Origin: an uncultured Actinomycetes bacterium
GTDB taxonomy: Bacteria; Actinomycetota; Actinomycetes; S36-B12
DNA: 7,667 bases
Direction of reading: 5' to 3'
NCBI GenBank assembly: GCA_937902285.1
Contig: CALGTB010000326.1
Span: 1-7,667 of the forward strand
Position numbers and translations under genes: made by a program. The notes under the pieces are model-generated. The model worked only from the letters and a program-made list of their open reading frames with translations, had not been told where the DNA came from and made no database searches. Shown piece after piece: positions 1 to 5,233 of the stretch (the stretch's first letter is position 1; each line of letters begins with the position of its first letter).

Positions 1-249
1 GGCAAGCCGCGGGATCGTGATGAGGCAGCCCACCGCGAGCACGAAGCCGGGCGCACCCCCGACGAGCAGCAGCGCGCCGAGCGCGGCGCACGCTGTGGCG
101 AGCCCGGTGGCCGACGTCATCCCCATGCCCCTCCGTTGCGGCGCGTCCCGTCGCACGCGGGGCACCAGGCCGCGGGCGCGCGCGGGCGAGCCCGGGGGCA
201 TCCACACCCAGGCCGCCGCCCCGACCAGCAGCACGGCGAGGGCGCTCAC
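1..249 (-). CDS. tadC: TadC-like type II secretion F-family membrane protein (N-terminal part)
   Basis: Only the first 83 codons are present; the gene continues past the left edge. The start is GTG at 249-247, overlapping the tadB stop codon in a GTGA junction, with no Shine-Dalgarno sequence before it, so it is probably translated by coupling to tadB. The visible part has a hydrophobic segment at about residues 3-17, a short basic and proline-rich stretch (about 18-41) and a long hydrophobic, Ala/Leu/Gly-rich stretch (about 44-80). The T2SSF domain itself lies outside the window. The name rests on position: TadC normally follows TadB in actinobacterial tad operons (Rv3657c in M. tuberculosis) and forms the inner-membrane platform of the Flp pilus machine with TadB. 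Another small membrane protein is possible but less likely. Confidence 0.7.
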   Translation of the reverse strand, partial: MSALAVLLVGAAAWVWMPPGSPARARGLVPRVRRDAPQRRGMGMTSATGLATACAALGALLLVGGAPGFVLAVGCLITIPRLA

Positions 250-947
250 AGCAGTCGCTCGACCGAGGCGGCGATCCGTCCGGTCCAGACAGCACCCAGC
301 ACCGTCAGGGAAAGGCCGAGGGTCAGGCACACCAGCCCGGGCCCTGTCGTCAGCAGCCATGCCAGGGGATCCGAGCCGAGCATCATGCCGAAGCCCAGGC
401 CGACGAGCGGGAGCAGCGCGAGAAGGCGCGCCGTGGCGCGTGGCCCCGCGAGCTCGGCCTCGAGGTCGACGCGCACGGACTCGGCGTCGCGGGCCGCCGC
501 CGCCAGCCGTGCGACCGCCGCTGCGAACCCGGTTCCGGTGACCGTCGACACCGTCCAGCACGCGGCCAGCTGCCTCACCACGGGTCGGGCCGACGCATCG
601 TGGCGGAGGGCGCCCGCGACGTCCTCGCCGAGCCGGATCGCGGCGGCGGTCGCGGGCCACACCGACGGCTCGCCCCCCGACGAGAGCAGGGCGGGGAGAG
701 GCGGCTGCCCGGCCTCGAGCTCGGCTGCAAGGGCACCGAGGGCCTGCACGGTGCGGGCCCGTTCGCGTGCGGCCCTGCGTCGGGCCGCGGGACCGAGCGA
801 GGCCCGGACGCGATGCCAGGCCCGGCGGGCCGGCTCCCCGCGCGGGCCATGCGGCTCCGCGGAGCCGAGGACGTGGCCGCCACGCCTCGGCGGCAGCACC
901 CACCACGCGGCCAGGCCAACGAGCACCGCGCCGATCAGGGCCGTCAC
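246..947 (-). CDS. tadB: TadB-like type II secretion F-family protein (pilus platform)
   Basis: This 233-residue protein has the layout of short actinobacterial TadB proteins. There is an N-terminal membrane segment (about residues 3-19), a basic Arg-rich cytoplasmic stretch (21-65), a helical T2SSF-type domain starting at the LGALAAELEAGQP segment (about 70-170), and two C-terminal membrane segments (about 172-190 and 195-222). The ending with GFGMMLGSDPLAWLL is characteristic of this family. In Tad systems TadB sits in the inner membrane, pairs with TadC and transmits the work of the TadA ATPase to pilus assembly. The GTG start at 947 overlaps the tadA stop by four bases and has no clear Shine-Dalgarno sequence, so translational coupling is likely. 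At 233 residues it is somewhat shorter than the Rv3658c protein as I recall it. Confidence 0.88.
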   Translation of the reverse strand: MTALIGAVLVGLAAWWVLPPRRGGHVLGSAEPHGPRGEPARRAWHRVRASLGPAARRRAARERARTVQALGALAAELEAGQPPLPALLSSGGEPSVWPATAAAIRLGEDVAGALRHDASARPVVRQLAACWTVSTVTGTGFAAAVARLAAAARDAESVRVDLEAELAGPRATARLLALLPLVGLGFGMMLGSDPLAWLLTTGPGLVCLTLGLSLTVLGAVWTGRIAASVERLL

Positions 948-2092
948 GGCGGAACGTCGATCCGCTCGCGCAGCCGCGTCGATCCCTCCGCCTCCGTCAT
1001 GACGCCATCGACCAGCAGCAGCGCCGGCACGGAGCGGACGACGCCCGACCCGTCGCGCTGCATCACGTGGATCCCGGTGACCCGACGGACGGAGTCACGT
1101 CCGCGATGCAGGTGGATGACCGCGTCGATCCCTGCGGCCACCAGCGCATGCACCGCCAGCCGGTCGAGACCGGCCATGAGTCCCAGCGCCTCCAGCCGGG
1201 CGGGCACGTCGGCCGCCGAGTTGGCGTGAATGGTGCCGCACCCGCCCTCATGCCCGGTGTTCATCGATGCCAGCAGCTCGACCACCTCCGCACCACGTAC
1301 CTCACCCACGACGATGCGGTCGGGTCGCATGCGCAGGGCCTGGCGGACGAGGTCGCGCAGCGTCACGGCGCCGCTCCCCTCGACGTTGCTCGTGCGGGCC
1401 TGCAGGCTGACGACGTGCGGGTGCCTCGGGGTGAGCTCGGTGGAGTCCTCGACGACGACCAGGCGCTCGGCCTCCGGCACCAGTCCGAGCATCGTCGACA
1501 GGATGGTGGTCTTCCCGCTGCCCGTGCCGCCGCAGACGAGGAACGCGAGCCGGCCGCGGATGATCGCGGTGAGCCACCCGGCCGTGGCCTCGTCCATCGT
1601 GTCCCGCGCAATGAGGTCGTCGAGAGAGAAGGCGCGACGGCGCGGGACCCGGATCGAGATGAGGGTGCCGTTCACGGAGACCGGGGGCAGCACGCAGTGC
1701 AGCCGCGCCCCGCCCGCCAGGCGCGCATCGACGAAGGGGCAGGCCTCGTCGAGCCGCCGGCCCGCGGAGGCCGCGAGCCGCTGCGCCAGGCGGCGCACGT
1801 CGTCCTCGGAGCCGAACCGCACGTCGGCGCGCTCGAGCCCGCGGCCCCGGTCGACCCAGACGTCTCCCGGACCGTTCACGATGACATCGGTGACCTCCTG
1901 CTCCCGCAGGACCGGCTCGAGAGGGCCGGCCCCGGTGAGCTCATGCCGGAGGGTGCGCACCAGGTCGAGCACCGCGTCGTCGCCCAGCACCAGGCCCTCG
2001 GCGCGCAGAGCCGCGGCCACCCGCGCCGGAGTCGCCTCCGACTGCTGCAGGACAAGTCGCGACCGGACCCGGTCGGCCAGGGCCGGCGTCAC
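944..2092 (-). CDS. tadA: TadA/CpaF-family secretion ATPase
   Basis: This 382-residue protein is a complete type II/IV secretion ATPase of the CpaF/TadA/VirB11 class, the cytoplasmic motor of the Flp pilus system. The N-terminal domain (about 1-150) includes the ELTGAGPLEPVL and EVTDVIVNGPGDVWVDRGR segments typical of CpaF. The core contains Walker A GGTGSGKT (188-195), the Asp box VVVEDSTEL (212-220), Walker B RIVVGEVRG with Glu264 (259-267) and the His box TGHEGGCGTIHANS (279-292). All catalytic elements are intact, so it should hydrolyse ATP. The start is GTG at 2092 in a GTGA overlap with the ssd stop; a GTG start is preferred because no in-frame ATG lies nearby before the conserved region. 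Homologues in the same position are annotated TadA-like (Rv3659c). It is expected to act with TadB and TadC encoded just downstream. Confidence 0.95.
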   Translation of the reverse strand: MTPALADRVRSRLVLQQSEATPARVAAALRAEGLVLGDDAVLDLVRTLRHELTGAGPLEPVLREQEVTDVIVNGPGDVWVDRGRGLERADVRFGSEDDVRRLAQRLAASAGRRLDEACPFVDARLAGGARLHCVLPPVSVNGTLISIRVPRRRAFSLDDLIARDTMDEATAGWLTAIIRGRLAFLVCGGTGSGKTTILSTMLGLVPEAERLVVVEDSTELTPRHPHVVSLQARTSNVEGSGAVTLRDLVRQALRMRPDRIVVGEVRGAEVVELLASMNTGHEGGCGTIHANSAADVPARLEALGLMAGLDRLAVHALVAAGIDAVIHLHRGRDSVRRVTGIHVMQRDGSGVVRSVPALLLVDGVMTEAEGSTRLRERIDVPP

Positions 2093-3147
2093 GCCGCACT
2101 GCCCCGGGCCTCGACGATTGCGGGGAGCACCTCGGCGCAGGCCCGCCCGTAGGCATCGCGCGCCACGGGAGGCTCGCCCTCCTCCGCACGGGCACTGACC
2201 GCGCGGCTGAACGGAAGCCGGCCGACGACCGGCCTGCCCAGGTCGGCGAGCACCGCGTCATCGGTGACGCCCCCCGGCGCGCTGCGCACGACCAGGGACG
2301 GCAGGGCCGAGCGACCCTGCAGGACGTCGATGACCCGCAACGCCGCCGCGGCCGCACGCACGCGGTTCGTCATCACCAGCAGCGTCTCGTCGGCGCGGCC
2401 GAGCACGACATCGGCGGCCGGGTCAGGGCACCGGGGCAGGTCGACGACGACGAGGTCGTAGCCGCGCACACCCGCATCGATGACGGCCGACATGCTCGCG
2501 GCGCCGGCCGCGAGTGGTCCGGTGCGACCCCACGACAGGACGTGGACCCCCTGGGTCACGGGCAGTGCTGCCGCCAGGGCCTCGACCCCGAGTCGGCCGC
2601 GGGTGTCGGCCACATCAGCCCACCGGACGCCGGCGACGTCCTCGAGCCCGAGGAGGACGTCGAGGCCCCCGCCTAGCGGATCGGCGTCCACCAGCAGCAC
2701 ACGCAGCGAGCGTGCTGCCGCGACCACGGCGAGGGTGGCGGCGAACGTCGACGCGCCGGCACCGCCACCGCACCCCGTGATGCCGACGACCCGGCCGGCG
2801 CGGGTCGGCCCCTCGCCGCTGTCGGCGAGGCGGTCGATGAGCCAGCGCTCGGCCTCGGGAAGGGCCACCACGTGCTCGGCCCCGATCTCGACCGCCCGCT
2901 GCCAGGTGGCCGTGCTCGGCTCCCGCGTGATCAGGACGACGTCGCGACGCCGGGTGAGGCGCGCCTGCGCCACGGGGCCGAGGGCGTCCTCCCCCACCAC
3001 CACGAGGGGTGCCAGGGTCCAGCGGCTTCGCGCCGCATCGGCATCGGCGGCGAGGTGTACCTCGACACCGTTCGCCGCCGAGAGCCGCAGCACGTCGTCG
3101 ATGAGGTCCGCGTCATTGCTCACGAGCAGGGGCCGCTGCAGGCTCAT
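2089..3147 (-). CDS. ssd: Ssd/CpaE-like septum-site determining protein (MinD/ParA-like)
   Basis: The protein is 352 residues from ATG at 3147, chosen because a strong GGAGGG Shine-Dalgarno lies 5 bases upstream and family similarity begins at LQRPLLVSND; an open frame continues upstream to 3384 but would run into the divergent promoter and HAD start. Residues 1-110 look like an atypical receiver-like domain, as in CpaE/TadZ. Residues 118-345 are a MinD/ParA-type ATPase domain: a P-loop-like GCGGGAGAST at 125-134, the segment VLLVDADPLGGGLD (150-163) and Walker B YDLVVVDLPRC (230-240). The P-loop lacks both lysines of KGGxGKT (Gly127 and Ala132 at those places), so nucleotide hydrolysis is doubtful. 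In Tad systems CpaE/TadZ positions the pilus machine; M. tuberculosis Ssd (Rv3660c) was linked to septum regulation. First gene of the operon. Confidence 0.9.
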   Translation of the reverse strand: MSLQRPLLVSNDADLIDDVLRLSAANGVEVHLAADADAARSRWTLAPLVVVGEDALGPVAQARLTRRRDVVLITREPSTATWQRAVEIGAEHVVALPEAERWLIDRLADSGEGPTRAGRVVGITGCGGGAGASTFAATLAVVAAARSLRVLLVDADPLGGGLDVLLGLEDVAGVRWADVADTRGRLGVEALAAALPVTQGVHVLSWGRTGPLAAGAASMSAVIDAGVRGYDLVVVDLPRCPDPAADVVLGRADETLLVMTNRVRAAAAALRVIDVLQGRSALPSLVVRSAPGGVTDDAVLADLGRPVVGRLPFSRAVSARAEEGEPPVARDAYGRACAEVLPAIVEARGSAA

Positions 3148-3152
3148 GTCCA

Positions 3153-3158
3153 CCCTCC
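3153..3158 (-). promoter_or_regulatory. Shine-Dalgarno site of ssd
   Basis: On the minus strand GGAGGG lies 5 bases before the ATG at 3147. It is the only strong ribosome binding site in the tad operon and decides the ssd start against the longer open frame reaching 3384. No convincing -10/-35 pair for ssd is visible in the remaining intergenic bases. Confidence 0.75.
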
Positions 3159-3312
3159 ACGTCCCAGGGATCGCCGTCACGACGAGCCTCGGGGGCCGGG
3201 CGCCTGCCGTCACCATCCAGATCACGCCTGTGGACCGCGGCGAGGGCACAGGCCCTGTGGAAAGCCCGACGTGGCCCACGCGTGGCCGAATGCCGACGTC
3301 GCCCTGCCGCGC

Positions 3313-3318
3313 TACCGT
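3313..3318 (+). promoter_or_regulatory. Likely -10 element of a leaderless promoter for the HAD-IB gene
   Basis: TACCGT fits the actinobacterial TANNNT -10 consensus and ends 7 bases before the GTG at 3326. Transcription would therefore begin at or next to the start codon, giving a leaderless mRNA, which fits the absence of a Shine-Dalgarno sequence. No good -35 hexamer is seen, as is common for such promoters. The same spacing is found before the Fic-like gene. The rest of the 178-base divergent region (3148-3325) holds two CCTGTGGA copies (3227-3234 and 3254-3261) and a CACAG/CTGTG inverted repeat (3247-3259) of unknown meaning. Confidence 0.55.
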
Positions 3319-3325
3319 CATCCCC

Positions 3326-4120
3326 GTGAGCGGCGACGTGACATCGGCGGCCTTCTTCGACCTCGACAAGACCATCCTCGCCAAGTCGAGCTCGTTCGCC
3401 TTCGCGCGCCCCTTCTACCGCGAGGGGCTCATCGGCCGCAGCGACGTGATCCGCAGCGCCTACGCCCAGTTCGTCTACCTGGCCTCCGGAGCCGACCATC
3501 AGCAGATGGAGTCGATGCGCGAGTACATGTCCAAGCTCGTCAACGGCTGGGAGGTCGACAAGGTCCAGGCGATCGTCAGCGAGACCCTCGACGACATCGT
3601 CGATCCGATCGTCTTCGAGGAGGCGGTCGAGCTCATGCGGTTCCACAAGGCCGCCGGCCGCGACGTCATCATTATCTCGTCGTCCGGCACCGACATCGTC
3701 GAGCCGATCGGCGAGCGCCTCGGGGCCGACCTCGCCATCGGCACGCAGGTGGCCGTCGAGGCGGGTCAGTACACCGAGGACATCCTGTTCTACGCCTACG
3801 GGGAGAACAAGGCGGAGGCCATGCGCACGCTGGCGGCCGAGCGCGGCTACGACCTCTCCGCGTCCTACGCCTACAGCGACTCCCACACCGACCTGCCGAT
3901 GCTCGACGTCGTGGGCCACCCGGTGGCCGTCAACCCCGACACCGAGTTGCGCCGGATCGCCGTCGAGCGCGACTGGCCGATCATGGACTTCGCCACCCCG
4001 GTCGCGATGAAGCAGCAGCACGATCGCCGCCAGGCGGTGGCCGTCGGAGGGGCTGCCGCTCTCGGCGCCGTCGCGCTCGGGCTGACGTGGTACGCCCGGA
4101 GGCGCGGCGGCCGCGCCTGA
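3326..4120 (+). CDS. HAD-superfamily subfamily IB hydrolase (phosphatase) with C-terminal membrane anchor
   Basis: This 264-residue protein carries all HAD motifs. Motif I is FFDLDKTI with nucleophile Asp12 and acid/base Asp14; motif II is IIISSSGTD with Ser118-Ser120 (116-123); motif III is Lys162 in GENKAEAM; motif IV is YSDSHTDLPML with Asp185 and Asp189 (183-193). A helical cap at about 20-105 puts it in subfamily IB, the group of SerB-like phosphoserine phosphatases. The C-terminus (about 237-260) is a single hydrophobic helix followed by RRRGGR, so the enzyme is probably tethered to the membrane with the catalytic domain in the cytoplasm. The substrate is unknown; a phosphomonoester is expected. 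GTG at 3326 is preferred as start because of the leaderless promoter just before it; GTG at 3338 is an alternative. It diverges from ssd, as Rv3661 does from Rv3660c. Confidence 0.9.
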   Translation: MSGDVTSAAFFDLDKTILAKSSSFAFARPFYREGLIGRSDVIRSAYAQFVYLASGADHQQMESMREYMSKLVNGWEVDKVQAIVSETLDDIVDPIVFEEAVELMRFHKAAGRDVIIISSSGTDIVEPIGERLGADLAIGTQVAVEAGQYTEDILFYAYGENKAEAMRTLAAERGYDLSASYAYSDSHTDLPMLDVVGHPVAVNPDTELRRIAVERDWPIMDFATPVAMKQQHDRRQAVAVGGAAALGAVALGLTWYARRRGGRA

Positions 4121-4125
4121 CCCAC

Positions 4126-4183
4126 CGAATGCTGCACTTTGCGTCGCAACGCACCGGCTTTGCGACGCGAACTGCAGCATTCG
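4126..4183. repeat. 58-nt palindromic repeat, copy 1 (possible bidirectional terminator)
   Basis: A near-perfect inverted repeat. The outer 11 bases on each side (CGAATGCTGCA and its complement) pair perfectly. There is then one C-C mismatch, two T-A pairs and one T-G wobble, followed by a further 9-bp stem (GCGTCGCAA with TTGCGACGC). This gives 22 Watson-Crick pairs among the first 24 positions, around a loop of about 10 bases. It starts 5 bases after the HAD stop and ends 2 bases before the stop of the convergent nuclease gene, the place expected for a bidirectional terminator, although no T-tract follows on either strand. It matches the second copy at 5167-5224 in 45 of 58 positions without gaps and in the same orientation. 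Confidence 0.85.
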
Positions 4184-4185
4184 CG

Positions 4186-5112
4186 TCAGGACACCAGCAC
4201 CTCGCGGAGTCGCCGAGCGAGGTCCGGCGTCCGCAGGTCGGCGAATCCCCAGCGCACCACCTGGTAGCCCGCCGCCCGGAGCCTGTCCTCGCGCACCTTC
4301 TCCCGGTAGGCCTCCCCCGACGTCCCGTACTTGACGACTCCGTCGCTCTCGCCCACAACGCGGCGCCCTGACGGGAGGTCATCCCAGAGCACGTCGACCC
4401 TCCCGACGAATCCGCGCTCGTCGGTGATGGTCACCTGCAGCCGGGGAAGCGGAAGCCGGTGCTCGACCATGTAGGCGTACGACGCCGACTCGAGCGCCGT
4501 CTCGCGCAGCCCGTTCAGCAGAGGGGCGGCGCGCCGGGCCCTCTGGAGGCCTGGCAGTACGTCGATGGAGCCGAGGACGCCCGCGACCGACTCCGAGGTC
4601 AGGAGCCCCGAGCGAATCCCGCCATCGCCGGCAGCCAGCGCATCCGCGAGTGATCCGCGGCAGGCGATGTCCAGCCAGGTGCGCACCGGCGTCGTGACCG
4701 GGACGCGACGGCGCTCCACATGGTCGTCCGACAGTCGCAGCCGCCGGAAGATGATGCCGCTGCGTCGGCCCGTCCAGTGGCCGGGCGGGACGACGAGCGT
4801 GACGTCGGTCGGCACGCGGCCCAGCACCGGCATGACATGGAGGAGGGCCGCGCTCGCGTAGCCGACGACCGTGCCGGGGTTGCGGTGAGCCGCGGCGAGC
4901 GCGCGCTGCACGTGGGCCACCCGCGCTCTGGCGTAGTCGTCAAGGTCTTCAGGCGCCTCGTCGACGGTGAGGTACGCGCCGCGGCCGACGCGCTCCCACC
5001 GGCGCGAGCGCACGCGGTGCCGCACCTGGTCCGGGGTCAGGCCGGCCGCTGTCGCCTGTGCCAGCAGGGCGAGCGGAGGCAGGAAGGGGTCGGGGTCGGC
5101 GAGGCGGGGCAT
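4186..5112 (-). CDS. AbiEi-like winged-helix / DUF559-Vsr-type endonuclease domain protein, orphan
   Basis: This 308-residue protein combines two parts. The N-terminus (about 20-50), GLTPDQVRHRVRSRRWERVG followed by RGAYL, matches the winged-helix start of AbiEi-type (type IV) antitoxins, and residues 80-150 follow the usual middle domain with TLVVPPG and VTTPVRTWLDIA. The C-terminus (about 200-300) resembles the DUF559/Vsr-like PD-(D/E)XK nuclease fold: Glu208 in ALESA, Asp240 in GRVDVLW, Glu255 and Asp257 in GESDG, a following helix KVREDRLRAAGY and the strand QVVRWGF. Such proteins are common in Actinobacteria, often annotated as endonuclease domain or AbiEi antitoxin protein. No AbiEii-type nucleotidyltransferase toxin is beside it, so an antitoxin role is unsupported here. 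The ATG at 5112 has no evident Shine-Dalgarno sequence. The gene is bracketed by two 58-nt palindromes. Function unknown; DNA binding or cleavage is inferred. Confidence 0.82.
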   Translation of the reverse strand: MPRLADPDPFLPPLALLAQATAAGLTPDQVRHRVRSRRWERVGRGAYLTVDEAPEDLDDYARARVAHVQRALAAAHRNPGTVVGYASAALLHVMPVLGRVPTDVTLVVPPGHWTGRRSGIIFRRLRLSDDHVERRRVPVTTPVRTWLDIACRGSLADALAAGDGGIRSGLLTSESVAGVLGSIDVLPGLQRARRAAPLLNGLRETALESASYAYMVEHRLPLPRLQVTITDERGFVGRVDVLWDDLPSGRRVVGESDGVVKYGTSGEAYREKVREDRLRAAGYQVVRWGFADLRTPDLARRLREVLVS

Positions 5113-5166
5113 GCGGTCACGCTGCCGAGCAGCGGGGTGCGCCGCAACCGTCCATCCACAGCCCGG

Positions 5167-5224
5167 CGAATCCTGCAGTTGCGGTCACACCGCGCTGCTG
5201 TTGCGACGCGAACTGCAGGATTCG
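5167..5224. repeat. 58-nt palindromic repeat, copy 2
   Basis: The outer 14 bases (CGAATCCTGCAGTT) pair perfectly with the last 14 (AACTGCAGGATTCG); the inner part pairs only partly. The last 24 positions agree with copy 1 at 23 sites, including TTGCGACGCGAACTGCAG. The single difference in that stretch (G instead of C at repeat position 53) is matched by the reverse change at its pairing partner, position 6. It starts 54 bases upstream of the nuclease gene start and ends 9 bases after the Fic-like stop (minus strand), so it could terminate that gene, or its sequence could form part of the promoter region of the nuclease gene. No clear -10 hexamer is seen in 5113-5166. Confidence 0.85.
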
Positions 5225-5233
5225 TCGGTGCCG

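Noticed and set aside
767..2152. Plus-strand open frame of 461 residues over tadA/tadB
   Set aside because: It is antisense to tadA, which has intact Walker, Asp and His boxes. The plus-strand product is Arg/His/Pro/Ala-rich with no recognisable domain.
3227..3261. DnaA-box-like sequences (TCCACA on the minus strand)
   Set aside because: Each matches the nine-base actinobacterial DnaA box at only about seven positions. There is no cluster or AT-rich region and no replication gene nearby.
2480..3325. Open frame extending the HAD gene upstream by 282 codons
   Set aside because: The upstream part is antisense to ssd and has Arg/Ser/Pro/Thr-rich shadow composition; the HAD motif begins just after the GTG at 3326.
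3148..3384. N-terminal extension of ssd to an ATG at 3384
   Set aside because: It would overlap the HAD gene start and its promoter. The ATG at 3147 has a strong ribosome site and begins at the conserved region.
3113..4180. Minus-strand open frame of 355 residues opposite the HAD gene
   Set aside because: Shadow of the HAD frame; it shows Val/Asp/Gly/His-rich low-information composition and would also cross the ssd start.
4126..5224. CRISPR array or IS element explanation for the repeats
   Set aside because: There are only two copies about 1 kb apart with a gene between them and no spacer series. The gene is not a recognisable transposase, and no target-site duplication is seen at the outer edges.
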